This document shows positions 24,607 to 37,900 of a stretch of DNA of 64,000 nt, piece after piece. Origin of the DNA: Sphagnum compactum (Eukaryota > Bryophyta > Sphagnopsida > Sphagnales). The notes beneath the pieces were generated by a model. It was not told the origin of the DNA. It worked only from the letters and a program-made list of their open reading frames with translations, and did not search any database. The first letter of the stretch is position 1. Every line of letters begins with the position of its first letter. A program made the position numbers and the translations under genes. Location: positions 2,542,001-2,606,000 of the forward strand of contig OZ234498.1 of assembly GCA_965153455.1 (NCBI GenBank), in the 5' to 3' direction.

Positions 24607-27600
24607 CTAATCTGATTGTACCTTGATGGAAGCAGCTGCCTTTTTCATATCCTCCAGGGCATCAACACAATATTGACTAAGTTTCTCGGGGTCAGGAATG
24701 AGGTGTTTAGCACTCATAACCACCAAGTCTGCCTTTCCAGCATAGCTCACCAAGTAAAAGCATAGTGACTGCACCCACACAAAGAAAAAGGGCGGATTAG
24801 CTGTGTGTACACGGTATGGACAAGCATATTATCTCCAAAGATCAAGTGGGTAATCCCCATAATAGAGGCAACACCATGAATCACAACATGTGGTTATATA
24901 ACCCGTGTTGGGTGGTTCTTTCATTTTGTTGTAACCTCCAGTTCAAGGATTTTGGAAACTTTCGGAATTAAAAAAAAAACTGGTTCCAACCTTGGGTTTC
25001 GGATATTTGAAAATTTCCAACAAACCTGCTGGTTTTAATAAAGAACTGGCAAAGAACTGGCAATTTCAGGGTACGTTCTGTGATGGGCTCTTTGGGTCTT
25101 TGAGAACCATGGTTATGAGTCAAAACTGGTTCTTTGACTTTCTGAGAACCACTGGTCAAAGGGTCAATATAACCGACACTTACCCACTGGTTCTTTCTTT
25201 TGGAAAAGAGAGAACCGGCCCACACTGGATATGACATTGAAGTTGCAATTTTGAGAGTTTCCATGCATCTGAAGGCCATTTCTGAGATTTCTTTTCAAGT
25301 CTGAGATTATGTCATGGCTTTTTTGCTGTTGTGGGGTATTGGCAAAATGCAAGATTGTGAAGAGGAAATGCATACCTGTGGGTGTCCAGAGACCACAGGA
25401 AATATGTGAACAATTGGGTTATTATCCAGCATGACAGGCTCGATAGGACCAGGAACATTTGACACTGTCAATGTTGTCTGCAGGAGTGAGCGCCGTGTGA
25501 GCATTGTTGGCAGCTGCAAAAACCAAACAATCTCACAGCTATTATGAACGCATTACTGTACATCATGACAAAACCTAGTTCTTAGGAATCATCAAACCAT
25601 CCTAACCCTAAATTTTCACCATCCACAAGCAAAAGGCTGAACATGCTACCTTCACAAAAAAAACCCAGCATTTAAACACAGAGAACAGATTAACATACAT
25701 AGGATCTATGATAGAAGAGGCGTAAGAAGAGAAAATGAAACATACAGATGGGCCTGCAAGCCAGGTGAGAAGTGTTCCGCTCCAGAATGTGAAAATTCCT
25801 TCAAGGGATGCCTTTTTACTGTCACTCACTTTCTTGGCCGCACGGACCTGGTCAAGAGGGTCACTATAATGCTTGAGAGAAATTGGGAAAACCAAGTACC
25901 CCATCTGGTTTCCCCAGCGCACCTGTGATCCTCCTGCCATCATTGCCTCTAGCTCCTTTACAACCACAGGACCATAGCTTGAGTACATCATACACACACA
26001 TATATACCCTTCAAAAAATGGGTCTATAATCTTTAGGTTTACAAAAAAGGAAACAAAATTCATTTCAACACAAATGCCTCATGAGAACTCTTGTGTGTCA
26101 GGAACTTTTGCCAAAACCTAATAAGAAAGAAAGGCCTCAAAATCAGTCAGGTACCAGATGATACCTGTAGGCCTGGTGATGCTCTAGTGTTTACCAAAGC
26201 TGCTGCACGTATTCGAAGGGCTTCCACTTTTTTTGAAGTGTCTGTTGTTTGACAAACCACTCCATTTCCTGTTGTTCCATCAATGGTCATTTCTTCAATC
26301 TTCTTCCTTGCATTCACTTGAGATTCCTGCTCTTGGCCCTCCTCAACTGCCCCCCAATATAACCATTTCAAGTGTTAAGATTTCTTAAGGCTTTAACTTA
26401 AGGGATCAAGTGTAACTGAGTGCATACTGGCACAAACAAGAAAAACTAATATCATTTTTTGACTGTCCATTTTCCCCATTTTGGCACTTCAACTTCTCAA
26501 TGAAGACATTGTCAAATGAAGTCCAAAACAAGTACTATTATGGTGTCTGGACCAAGCAACAGAGGCAACCCACTTTACCATTGTCTCAAGAAAAAAAATT
26601 CACATGACTGTATACATGTGGTGGATACACACACAAACATAAATTCCTCATGTTCCAAAACTATTGTCACCTGTAACAAGACAAGTCAAATGATACTCAT
26701 ACAAATTGAGAAAACACATAACATGACCCAATTTAGGTCAATTCTAACACATAGACATAATTACCACAGCAGTGGAAAGAGATGGAGATGGATTGCAAGA
26801 ACTGAGATGCAAAATTGGTTCACAAAACCATACAAGTATTATGGTTGGCAGGGAGAGTAGAAGCTTCATTGTAATGGCCTTGCAAATAGCGACGGAGAGA
26901 TGCACCTATCATACCCAATAACACATCATTGATTGTCTGCCACCCACCACCACCACCCAAGTTCCAATTCCCCCAATCATTGACAGCTCTTGCAAAACAA
27001 TACTTTTGCAAACAATACCACAGACAAAGATGCTTGCTTGATTTCTCTGATCAACTCTTCTCCATGGATACAACAACAGATGTGTGAGAGACGGTAAAGA
27101 ACTTACCCCACCAACAGCATTCTTCACAAACTTCATGTCTTCCATGTTGAGCTCAGTAAGTACAAGAAGCTTGGGTTGTTGCTCAACTCCTGCAGAGCCT
27201 TTGATCACAGTGTCACTGTCTTTTAACCACAACACCGTTGCCAAGAAATAGAAAATGCCCCAAACTGTATTCACCAAAAGAACAAGCATCTTCCAAAAAG
27301 ATTGCAGAAAAGATTGGCTAGCAGCCACTGCACTTGATTGTCCCATCGAGACTGGAATTGAAGGCAGCTTCTCAGGATTATCTGTCTGCCGCGTACATGC
27401 CAGCATGAGGGACATGAGAGAAGTTCCATCTCCTAAAGAATGATGCATCCGCAAAATCGCATGTGCAGCAGCATTCCCCGATGTTCCATTCAGTACATGA
27501 CATTCCCATAGCGGTCGTGATGTGGGCAATGGTGGTGCAATTGCAAGATCACAGACATACTTCTCAACAAACCCCGGGGTTGCAATTTCCGCTTCTGAGA

Positions 27601-28104
27601 TGCTTGATGGCTCAAAGACATGAGCATCCATGTCCACTTCTGTTTTTACCCAGATCTCAGCTCCCTTTCTGTTCTTCTTCTGCATTCTCAAAAGAAAGTT
27701 AGTAGAAGAATTCTGTGCGTGTGTGGAATACTAGAGAAATCAGCTACCAGCTAAACCTAAACCCTAAAGCCTATACACGACAACAAATGATGATAAGAAA
27801 ACAAAACAAGACTCACCACAATGCTGGTAAATCGCTTGTGTTTCACCAATGTGTTCTTGAGAGCTTGCTTGAAGGATTCCAAGTTGATGGTCTTCTGAAA
27901 TCCCATGGTGCACAAGATGGTGCAGCACAAATCAGGTTGAAGAAACATTCTTCCAGCTGGTGTGACAGGCTCTTCCTCCGTTGATTCTGGTTCCCCCTCT
28001 CCTAGAGCTCCTGCTCCCTCTGCCGCCCTAGATTTTAAGCCACCACTCTTGTTTATTTGAAGATGTCGCAGCTTCAATCCCGACACACCCTCCTTTGATG
28101 CCAT
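24607..28104 (-). CDS. WSD1: Wax ester synthase/diacylglycerol acyltransferase (WSD family), copy A
   Basis: The family transfers acyl groups from acyl-CoA to fatty alcohols (wax esters) or diacylglycerol; plant members studied act at the ER. Seven exons in transcription order: 28104-27817, 27679-27107, 26936-26834, 26346-26165, 25955-25746, 25513-25376, 24768-24607, giving 552 codons (551 residues) with every phase consistent and GT-AG borders. Exon 2 carries the catalytic HHSLGDG (HHxxxDG family motif) and RPLWECHVL. Exon 3 has TINDVLLG, the ND motif. Exon 4 ends LVNTRASPGLQ, exon 5 has RWGNQMGY and SDPLDQVRAAK, exon 6 has VSNVPGP, and exon 7 has IPDPEKLSQYCVDALEDMKKA. Start: the frame stays open upstream only to a TTG at 28152, so the first ATG at 28104 (MASKEG) is chosen. 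All key motifs are intact and it appears functional. It is the head-to-head paralogue of 56104-61333. Confidence 0.9.
24870..25240. repeat. AACC/GGTT-rich dispersed repeat inside the last WSD copy A intron
   Basis: The last intron (24769-25375) holds a block with GGTTTCGGATATTTGAAAAT, several ACTGGTTCT/AGAACCACTGG units and AACCGG words. Similar wording occurs at about 32430-32640 (GGTATTTGAAAATTTTC) and, more loosely, around 49480-49760 and 54040-54640. It may be a short dispersed transposon family, but I could not define ends. Confidence 0.35.
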
Positions 28105-28150
28105 GGTTTCCGACAGTTGCTGAGAATCCCAAGTTCCTTCAAAGGGTTTC

Positions 28151-28167
28151 AACCCTAAACCCTAAAC
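28151..28167 (-). promoter_or_regulatory. Double telo-box upstream of WSD copy A
   Basis: AACCCTAAACCCTAAAC on the plus strand lies 47-63 bp upstream of the WSD ATG. Telo-boxes (AAACCCTA) are established plant promoter elements, mostly near transcription starts of translation-related genes. Its role here is inferred from position only. Confidence 0.5.
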
Positions 28168-28247
28168 GTGTATGTACGTAGTATCCGCCTTTCTCTCACT
28201 CAGAATTGTTGCTTGCCTCACTCTGCAATTCAAAAGTCACAGAGGGA

Positions 28248-28275
28248 ACACACACACACACACACACACACACAC
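28248..28275 (+). repeat. (AC)14 microsatellite
   Basis: A perfect AC dinucleotide run lies about 145 bp upstream of the WSD copy A start. Confidence 0.95.
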
Positions 28276-28692
28276 GAAGTAATCGTCAGCCAGTCCCCTA
28301 GAAGAGACGATTCACCTCCAGTAGAGAGCATGAACAAAATGAGCTGGTTCTCTCTCCAAACCAGCAACTTTCTCAAGGTAGTTTGCCTCACACACAGACC
28401 AGAATTCAAAATCTTTGCAAAATAGAAAAGCACGAGCACCAATCTCTCTCTATCTCTGTCTCTTTCCGACTTCTTTTCTGCCTTCCAACAGCCCTCCTTT
28501 ACAAATTTCTCTTTATTTGTTTGTTTGTTTGTTTGTTTGCTTGTCTGAGGGCAAGTGATCTCACAGATCGAAGGCTGTGTTACAAATGGTACAAGAATCA
28601 CTACGAGAGGCTAGTCATAATCTCTACACACTCTAGACTGCTTTTCAAAACTAGTCATACAAATGAATGCGGGAGGGAGCTTCCTAGGTCAG

Positions 28693-28694
<2 letters not shown>

Positions 28695-28728
<34 letters not shown>
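28695..28728 (+). repeat. (CT)n microsatellite
   Basis: About seventeen CT dinucleotides lie in the WSD copy A upstream region; on the gene's strand it is a GA run, similar to the one next to GPDH. Confidence 0.95.
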
Positions 28729-28730
<2 letters not shown>

Positions 28731-29621
28731 GCGTAGAATTTTCGCTACCCACTCAACAACAACAACAACAACACTCCCCCGTTTCTCTCAAAAACACTTT
28801 GGGGAAGCACCCATCCACCCACCTTCCAAAAACAAAGCAGCAACCTATCCGGATGAAGAAAGAATTCACTCAATTCCCAAACAAATCAATCATCTCCCTT
28901 GTTCTTGTTCTCCTTGTCCTTCTTCCTCTTCTGCTTATTGCTGTCCTTCTTCTTCTTCCCGAATCCAAGAGCAACCGATTGATGGATTCTGTTCAATGAT
29001 CAAATAACAGACAATAAAAAATTCAACAAACAAAACCCATAGACCTCCATCATCGTCGTCGTCATCATCATCATCACAGCTTGAAATCCACCGCTACTAC
29101 TGCTCATAGATTGTTGACTCACAACTGTTTTTAGACAAAAACAAAAAAAAACAAAAAAAGCCAAGACCCAAAAAAAATAAAATCAAACAAACAAACAAAC
29201 AAACAAACAAAATAGCGAACAGAATTTGCTGGGATGTGATTCAATTTCAAGACTACGAGCCAACGAAAATGACGACCGTAAGTGGCAGAGCTTGAATTCC
29301 ACCGCAAGTGCAGACACAGAAGCAAAAGAAGAGACTGGAAAGTCGAAGAGACTGGAAATCCAAGTCTCCAATTGTTGCAAAACTTGAACTCCAGTTTTGC
29401 TTCTTAACGTTAGCTTTGGGGGTTTGTTTTTGGTCCCCTCATCCCCTGTTTTTGTCGCTCTTCAAACCGAACTCTCTTTCAAATACCGCAAAGTGAGTAC
29501 CAGTTTACTCATCCTTCCTTTTTTTAACTAGCTTTAAAATACAGCAAAGTGAGGACCAGTTTACTCATCCTTCCTTTTTCAACACTCTTTTAAATACAGC
29601 AAAGTGAGGACCAGCCCTTAC

Positions 29622-29961
29622 GAGCATCTCCAACGGTGCTCAGTATGTAACTCTGGATAGTAAAATTAATGTCGAAGTTCAGCTGTGGCAACCCCACTAA
29701 TAAAACTGAAACTGCATATAAGCGGGGGACTACTAATAGCAAACCACCTGGACCAATCATTGTGATCGACCAATCAGAAATACTGAGGGGCAGTCAGGTG
29801 CAACTATGACACTCTTTTTGGGAGGTGCACAACCAGCCACTGCAAGCTGCACGAATTTGGTGGAGAAATACCAATTTCCTGAGCGAAACCGGCACATTTT
29901 GACTTTTCCACAATAACTTTTACTGTCTGGAGTCACATACTGAGCACCACTGGAGATGCTC
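29622..29961. mobile_element. 340-bp MITE with 32-bp terminal inverted repeats
   Basis: The left end 29622-29653 begins GAGCATCTCCAACGGTGCTC. The right end 29930-29961, reverse-complemented, matches it at 29 of 32 positions. No coding capacity lies between, so this is a non-autonomous element. GAGCATCTCCA termini are familiar from plant DNA-transposon MITEs, which I recall as PIF/Harbinger-like, but a clean TTA/TAA duplication is not visible (TTAC on the left, TAAA on the right), so the superfamily is uncertain. Internally it has two divergent CCAAT boxes. A diverged relative lies at 1437-1640. Confidence 0.85.
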
Positions 29962-30749
29962 TAAACACACGAGATAAAGCCTTCCAAAATGATTATCATA
30001 ATCATTTTTTTAATCACATTACCTAGGTTAGGCTTACCTATGGGTTACCTACTTGCTTAGGGGCTACCTACCTATCTAAGAATTATCTACCTACTCATTT
30101 GACAGGCTTAGTTAAATTAAGGGACACTTAATTGTTATTTAGGTGAAAGGTTACCTATGAATGAATAAGGATTACCAAAATCTTAGTCCAAAATCATAAT
30201 TCAAACTACGTATTGATCCCCATTTTCACTCTTGAATCCCAAAACCAAATGTGTAATCCATAATCTTTGTTTTCAACCTTGTGCATAAGCTTTGTTTTAT
30301 GGGTGGGGATTGTATAAGTGGGAGGTGTTCCCAATTGCTTTTTCTTTTTCATTTCTCAACTGCGGAAGGGTTTTCTCACTTGTAGATCATGGCTTCATCA
30401 TTCAAATGTGATTCTAACTCTATTAATAGTTCTAGTTCATCTTCAAGTGATGATGAGATGATACATGAGATGTTTGTACACATGGATAAATTGAAACAAT
30501 ATGCATTTGTAATTGCAATTGTTGCTACCAACTCATTTGACATGTTCAATGCCAACGAGTTAGAAGAGATAATTATCGGATTCATGTGTGAGAATTGAAA
30601 TATGTTCATTACTCTGTGAGAAATGTCAAGGTTGTTTAAAACTTTGACCAATGTCATTTTGGCTGAGTTTGATGAATTGATGTTATTAGTGGCACCCACC
30701 ATTGCACGCCATGCACATTTTATAAGTGAGCACCATATTCAAGTTTTAA
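29962..30749. other. Spacer rich in TTACCTA words, with one small frame
   Basis: The first part (30020-30170) repeats words such as GGTTACCTA and GGGGCTACCTA. A 69-codon frame at 30389-30598 (plus) and an overlapping longer antisense frame at 30376-30702 are Asn/Ser-rich and unlike known proteins; I do not call either a gene. Confidence 0.4.
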
Positions 30750-31060
30750 ATTAAATTTTTGGTTTTAGGGTTTTATTATTATTAAGGTTTGGATATTAAG
30801 ATTTGAAATTAAGGATTCGGTTTTAAAGTTTGGGTTTGGGGGTTTAGACTAAGGTTTTTGTTTTAAGGATTTTGATTTAGGGTTTGGAATAATGTTTAGG
30901 GTTTAATGTTTTGGATTTAAGGTTTAAATTAAGATTTTTTTTAGGGGAGTTTGAATATGGAGATTTCAATTAAGGTTTCAATTTTACATTTAAAGTTAGG
31001 GTTTTAGTTTTATGGATTAAGATAGGGTTTAAGAGGAGTTATAGGGTTTTCAGAGAATAC
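30750..31060 (+). repeat. Degenerate telomere-like TTTAGGG tract
   Basis: The segment is dominated by imperfect variants of the plant telomere unit, such as GGTTTTAGGGTTTT, GATTTAGGGTTTGG and TGTTTAGGGTTTAATG, spaced by TTAAGG-like words. It is too degenerate to be a recent telomere insertion. An old interstitial telomere-like or simple repeat that expanded is likely. Confidence 0.5.
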
Positions 31061-31930
31061 CTAAAGGTTATTATAGATGATACATAAAACCTGCCAAAGA
31101 AACTATACAAATAATTCCTAAATTAAGGGTTATTTAAGGAATATTTGTGGGGGTTATTTTGATTAAAGGTTACTTAAAGACTACTTAAAGACCACATAAA
31201 AACTTACCTAGGTTAGGGGCTATTTAAGATAAGGGCTATCAATGGCCTCCATAGGGGGTCACATAGGAATTATTTAAGGTATTACATAAGGGCTAGTTGG
31301 GAACATGCTTAAGTTAAATGATATTTAAGTGTTATTTAAAGGGCTACTTAAAAAACTACATAGGTTGTACATAGGGGCTATGAATAAGCCATAGTAGCCC
31401 CTTTTTGCATTATAAATTAATCTTATGTAACTTTTTAAACAACCCTTAAGTATCCTTTAACCTAAAAAATCTTTAGATAATCCCACAAGTAAGTTCTGCA
31501 TAATTCCCTAAATGGCCTTCAAGTATCCCTTAACCTAGGAACTTAGCCTTTAAGAGTCTCCCTACATATCATTTTAAATAGGCCCTAGGTAATCCCCTAA
31601 ATAACATTTAGGTATTCCATAACCTAGGTCAACCTATAGGTGTTTCCCTAGGTAACCGTCCAAATAGGCTTTATGCAACCCCATATGTAGGCTTTTGATG
31701 TCCCTAAGTAATTTTTTATGTAAGTTCTATGTAACCCCTTAAGTAGTTTTTAAATATCCCATAACCTAACTAGATCATTATGTGCATTCTTAGAATATTC
31801 CTAGGTAAGCCCTAGGTAGCTTATAAATAATTATTAGGTATTTTTTAACTTTAAAAAATCCCTAACTACCCTTAGGTAAGTTTTGTGTAATCCTTAAGTC
31901 CTAATTAGATACATCCCATAACTAAATAAG
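31060..31930. repeat. Degenerate foldback of TTAGGGGCTATTTAAG / CTTAAGTAACCCCTA words
   Basis: Left of about 31380 the plus strand is rich in GGGGCTA, TATTTAAGG and CTACTTAAAGA. Right of it the reverse-complement words CCTTAAGTATCC, ACCCCTTAAG and CCTAGGTAA dominate. The turning point reads GGGGCTATG then, a few bases later, CATAGTAGCCCC. It is an imperfect large palindrome built from a short word. Confidence 0.5.
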
Positions 31931-34900
31931 CCCCTAGGTAAAGAAATAGATGAATGCAAAACACAATAAATAAGAGAGAACTCAAATTATCATGGGTTGA
32001 AGAAAAATATTGAGTTTTTTCCTCTATTATTTTTTGGGGGGCATATTCCCATCCTATATTTTGACTATCATCCTTAGTATTAAAAAAACCCAAGGTTTTC
32101 ATCTTAGATTTTACTAACTTTGTGGATAGTTTTAGTGTTTGGGAACCATTTTCATCATTTGTTGGGTTCATTTTTTTGTAATTAGTTATCTCCATTTTCA
32201 TTTGCCATATTTGATCAATGCAAGAGCTTTGAAAGTTGTAAGGTGATTGTGAGTATAGTTAGGTGCAAAAAATGTAATAGAAAGGGGTTGTTATGACAAA
32301 TTTTATTGTGAAAACCTTGTATTGGAAGGATGTCCTAAATACTAAAAAATGTTCACCTAGCAAAATTGGCATGTTATGGAGTATGGAAAAGGTCCCTTAC
32401 CACTAGGAATGCACCGATGTGGGGTGAGTATTTGATTTTTGTAATATCCACTGGTTTCAAATATTTGCAAAACATTAGAATAAAAAAATTGTTAGTTTTG
32501 GGTATTTGAAAATTTTCAAAATCAAAAGAATTGTCAAATCTAAGTATTTGAAAACAAATTAAATTCAAAGAACCTCTGGTTTCAGGCATTTCAAAAACTT
32601 CAAAGAACCATTGGGTTTCATGAAAAAACTAACGAAGTCCCAATGGTTTTAGATGGCTATTTGATTTTTTTTCAAATTTGCAATTATATAAAATAATCAA
32701 GTATTCGATTTTTTGATAACTATGGTTATATATCAAACTAAGTATTTGATTTTTTATATGCATATTAAAAAATTACTAGAATAAAACCTCACTTCAAAAC
32801 TCCCATTTCAATGGGTATTTTCTTCCTTGTAACAACTCAGCCTCCCTAGAATCACCAAACATCTCCTAGATCACAATTGACTTGCCATCTAACCATTTTT
32901 AAGACCCCTAAGGTTTTTCATCACATCCATGGTTTTGACCCCTACAAATTACTTTTGAACCTTTATTCCCTCTGTTAAAGCTCACAGCACATTGAAATTG
33001 TATTAGCTTTTCAAGGTCATAAAGTTTTCAATCGAGGGGCATTTTCCCCCCATCAATTGAAAAAGTAGTCCACACTCCAAAAACAACATTCAAATGACTA
33101 TAATCAGCAATAAAAAAAATCACACTGAATAATTGAATTTTCGTCTTCTTATTTTCAAGTCCAACACCTCCTCTTTGACTAATGTCCTTCAAAACACAAC
33201 ACAAAACCAACAACCCCATTCAAAATTTACCCAATGAAGAAACCATGACACAATGAATGTCGTCAAACAATAAAACCCATAGTGCTCATAAACTACCAAG
33301 AAAAAAACAAAGAAAAAAAAATAGCCATGGCAATCCACATCTTCCTTTCCTATCAAAATCAATTGCTAAAAGCTTTGTTGTCTTCTACTTTTAACGATTG
33401 ATGGTATTATTTCATTGAGTTAGGGTTTCATCCTTTAGCTTTTCACTAGAGTAGATTAATTTATCATACAAGTGAAGTAAACCAAAAGTGAAACCATTAG
33501 ATGGCTGCATGTACAAGTGCCATGGGTTGAATAGGACATCCCAACCATTACATATACAAGAAGTTTTCCTTGGACTTTTAGACTGAAACCGTTATAAGGG
33601 CAAAAAACCCAAAGAGGAGGGCTTGGAGTCCCATGGAAAGAAGACTTGGCATCGATACACATATGAAGTCTGTGAAGTCATGTGGGAAGAGGACTTCCCT
33701 TACATAAATACCTTCACAATTTTTTTGGGTTAGTATTCAGATCAATAGTGTTATTCAAAACTCAGCACGATTTTATGCAAAAGTTCATGCTTGTTAAGGG
33801 TCACTGCCTAGGGGCCTTATGTAGAAGGAAATAAGGTGTCCTAAATGATGGGATCCCAATTATGTGTTAGAATTTGGAACCCACCTTTGGAATCATTATA
33901 AAAATTTGTAAAGGTTTGTATGACATGTTCCCTAGTGCTATAAGAAGGTAATCTAGTATATACATTATATTACATACACATGTATAATTATCATAGGTTT
34001 CATTTATTGTTACATAATTTACATTTACATGTATATTAGTGGACTAAGGAATTCAACTTCTTAAAGGTGTTAGTGGAACAAAGGTGGGTGATAAATAACA
34101 TGGAAAATGGTCTTCACCTTGCATTAAGGTGGGCCTTATACTAATGATTACCACATAAATAAACAAATTAATCTAGTTGGTAACAAACGGAATTGAGAGG
34201 TCATGGGTAGCTAGTTTGGATGGAGGTAAATTGGATTATGGTTAGATGGAGTTCAATTTGTAGATGTGTGATATGAAAAGTGGGGACTTTAAATTTGGAT
34301 CCTAACAAATTAAAATGGACACCTCCACGAAAGGTTGCAATGAGGACTTATAAGGGGTTGATGGATTGACCATAATAACTAATGATTAGGTTGTGTATAT
34401 CAATTTTGTGAAACATCCTTTGTCCAGGCCATGAAACTTTAATGTTATTGAAAGTCAAGATTGTTTTTAGGCAAGAAAATTTACAACACAGGGCATCAAA
34501 GTATTTCAAATTTCTTAGTAGCCGTTAGTTCATGATTCAACAAAAACCTTCTTTGAATTTGATTTCAATGAAACAACTAAAGGGAAACCTTTATAAACCA
34601 TAAAAACATGCATTCCTTAATTATGCTAGTATAAGCTACAAAAAACTTCTAAGGTTTTTCAGATGAGTTGTTAACTTAAATAAGAAGGAAAAACATTAGT
34701 GCAAATACTCAAAACAAATGAAACAACATAGGTGTTGAAAATACATGGGTACTTAAACATTTTGGTGTGCACATTTAGGGTTGAAACAACACATGAATTG
34801 CATCATAAATCAAATTGACAATTTAAATTTCATACATGTTTGTTTGATCTAATGTGTTAAAGTTAGTTGAAGATTCAAAAGGTCTTTTGTATCCTCCACC

Positions 34901-37900
34901 TTTTTCATTAAACCAAATGCTTCACCTATAAGTTTTGACAATCCAAATGAAGAACACCAATCCACATGAAAGACCTCACGGTTGACAAACTTACATTTTT
35001 TTGAGGAAATTACATACATCATTAAACAACATTGGTGGTAGGAGTTATTGCGTGATGCAACCCAATTGTCATTGAAATAAACCAATTCATTACAAATTTG
35101 GCAAGCTTGAATATTGACCATTGTGATGCAACTAAACAAAGTTGATGGCTTGATGAATAACAATGATTGTAAATGAAGGCCTACTTTTGTTTTCACATGA
35201 GTGTGTTGCTTTGCCATCATGATCAACACATCTTGGGCAAGCTTCAAGCCCTTCACAAAAGGACTTGAATGTTCTTTCACATTCAACAAAGTTATAATCA
35301 CATAGAAAACAATTAGTTTCTATTACTTGCAACTTCTCCTTGGTTTACAACACGTTTTTCTCTTCATGTTAAACATGTTGCTTCAAATTTTTAATCAATT
35401 TTGATATAACATATAGAAAACTTGACCAGAACCTATCATCAACCCAATACATGGTAATTACATACTATGAATGATCACCACCCACAAAGATTGACTTGAA
35501 GACAAAATTTTATCAATTTTCCCAAGTTCTACCTACAAGTTTTACCTTCATCTTGTCACACTTAGTTCTTGCTTCAATATGTATTGCGACTTACCTATCA
35601 TTTAAAAGTAGACAAACCTTTTTTTGTTTAAACTCTATTTATATTAGGCCTTTTTTAATCCCTTATATTTATTATTTCAATTTAAAAATGTATGACTAAG
35701 TAAGCAATGAGATTAAAAAACTTTTGATATCATTTATAGATTGCATGTAGGCATTTTTCTTAAAGAGAAGGAAAAATTAAAATTTAATTGATTGTGTGGC
35801 ATGTTGTGATTTACGAAAATAACTTCAATCCTCACCTTCATAGTGCATAATGCCTAAAGTTAGTATGGCTAATTTAGTTGGGAAGTCATTAGTTTTCCAA
35901 GTTGAACTTGTTGAAAAAGATGGTATTTATGGGCAATAAACACATAAGCTACTTAATTCCATTCAATTCTATTGTTTTCAATAATTAAAAATGGGTAAGT
36001 TCTAAAGTTATTGTGTCATTCAAAACCTTTTGCTTTTCATTCATGAGTGCATAAGCATTCACTCTCAACAGTTCAATTTTAGTGCACAACTTGAAGTTCC
36101 ACGATCCATTCTTTTCAGACTTTGGGCCAAGAACTTTGCAAATTTTTTCTTCTAAGATGTTAGGCTTCCCAAGTCTTGACATTGCAAATTGTGCACTTCA
36201 AGCCTTATTGTTCCATGAAATATTACAAGTCAACCATGCATTGTGTTTTTTTACTATAACATCAACACAATATCCATTGAATTACAATATAAAAATGAAT
36301 TATGCTTGGAACTCATGTGAAACATATTACAAGATGATGCACCCCCAAAGGCTCACTACAAGGTAATGGGGTAATTTTTTTGATATTGTGTGCTACAAAA
36401 GACTAGAAAACCTTGGGTGTAATTGTTGGTTCCACACATTGGGACAAAAAAACATGTGAGAACTCTAGGATGGGACAAGGATGAACTCAATATGTTAAGC
36501 TTAAAGTGAAATCAATTTGCACAAACCAAGAGAAAAGGGTGATTAATTGTATTGAGGGAAGATAATCTACTAGTTTATAAATTAATGCATTGACAAGCCA
36601 TCGACTCACAAAGTTCATCACAACTTGGACTTGGGAGGAGTCACTGTTCTCTCTCATTATAATATATTCTATAGATGGCAACCTAGAAGGCAAATGAGTC
36701 AAATATTTAAGAATCTAAGTTGGCTTCCATCTTCATCTTGAAGCTAACTTTGATAAAGTCATCATCTCATTGAAATCCAAATTCATTGCATGGGTTAGTT
36801 GTAAGCTATCTTTGGAAGGAAAAATTCTAGTTTGAAACTAGACTGTCTTAACTTTTATATGGTACATTGCAATTTGTTAGATTAATCCCAATCCACGTAT
36901 GTGTGACCAATTGCATGAGATTTTTAACTTTTTCATTTGGGAAGAACTAAAGAGCAACCCATGGCTAAGGTCAAGTGGAACATGTTCATAATGTTGGTTA
37001 GTTATGGAGACCTTGGTATCATTGATCATAAGGCACACATGAAGGTGTTCTTGGCAAAATTATTAGTAAGAGGGCTATCCTTTATGGGGAACCCTGCAAA
37101 TAGTTATTGCAACATAGGGAAAAAAAAATGTAACCTCCAAGTTGCATTGGACCACAATGCACCCAAATATCAACTAGATTTTTTGACCTTCAAAAATTCC
37201 AATTTTTTTTTTGGGACGCCCATTCTAAAAACTTAGTATAATGTTATAAGTTCTTTTATGAAATCTACCTTAATAAGTTGGCAAAAATTATGAAACAACC
37301 TGTTTTTGGAAATCTTTTAATTTATAATGATTTAAGTCTTTGTTTGGGTCTTGTATTTAAAAAGAAAAGGAAGGATTTCTCCAAAGTGCGTTGTAGCAAA
37401 ATCAAAGATTTATCTAGATATAATTCTTAGGACCTTTATCCTTTTTATCTTTGGGTTGAAATATGTAAGAAAAAAATTGATGGAGTTTACTTTTTGATTA
37501 AGTTGTTAATTAAAGATCCTTGGACTTCTATTGTGGAGTTAAGATGGCTTGTTAATAAACTTTTAACAAGCACAAGGTTCCTATAGATCCTAACAAACAT
37601 AATTCAAACTTGTTTGTCATTATAACATCTTTGTTATGGGGGAAAACACCATCATTTGGTATTTGTTCCCTCTTTTTGACTTTATTGAGATTTATGATTA
37701 GTAAACGACAAGGTCAAGTAGACGACTCATAGTTCTTTGTAATTTTTTCTACAAATAACCATGAAAAAGTTTTAATGTATTCAAACTAGAAATTTTATTT
37801 TGTACAATAATTGACATGATAATAATATTTCATTTAATATTTAAAAAGTAGATTTAAATAGAATTTTTAAAAATTCATCTACATGCACAAGATGTCCAAT

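Larger units (their letters stand above)
28105..29621. other. 5' flank of WSD copy A with several simple repeats
   Basis: No gene is recognised. Minus-strand promoter and 5' UTR of the WSD gene are expected here. The stretch contains an (AC)n run at 28248-28275, CTTT- and GTTT-type runs near 28500-28540, a (CT)n run at 28695-28728, an ACA/CAA run near 28757-28772 and a (CAAA)n run near 29186-29210. From about 29480 to 29610 an AATACAGCAAAGTGAG(G/T)AC segment is repeated three times at roughly 60-70 bp spacing. Confidence 0.6.

Noticed and set aside
28105-28152. N-terminal extension of WSD copy A beginning at 28152
   Set aside because: The codon at 28152 is TTG, not ATG, and overlaps a telo-box; the first ATG is at 28104.
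34849-35301. 150-codon minus-strand frame with Cys/His residues
   Set aside because: No recognised domain or regular zinc spacing; AT-rich context suggests chance.
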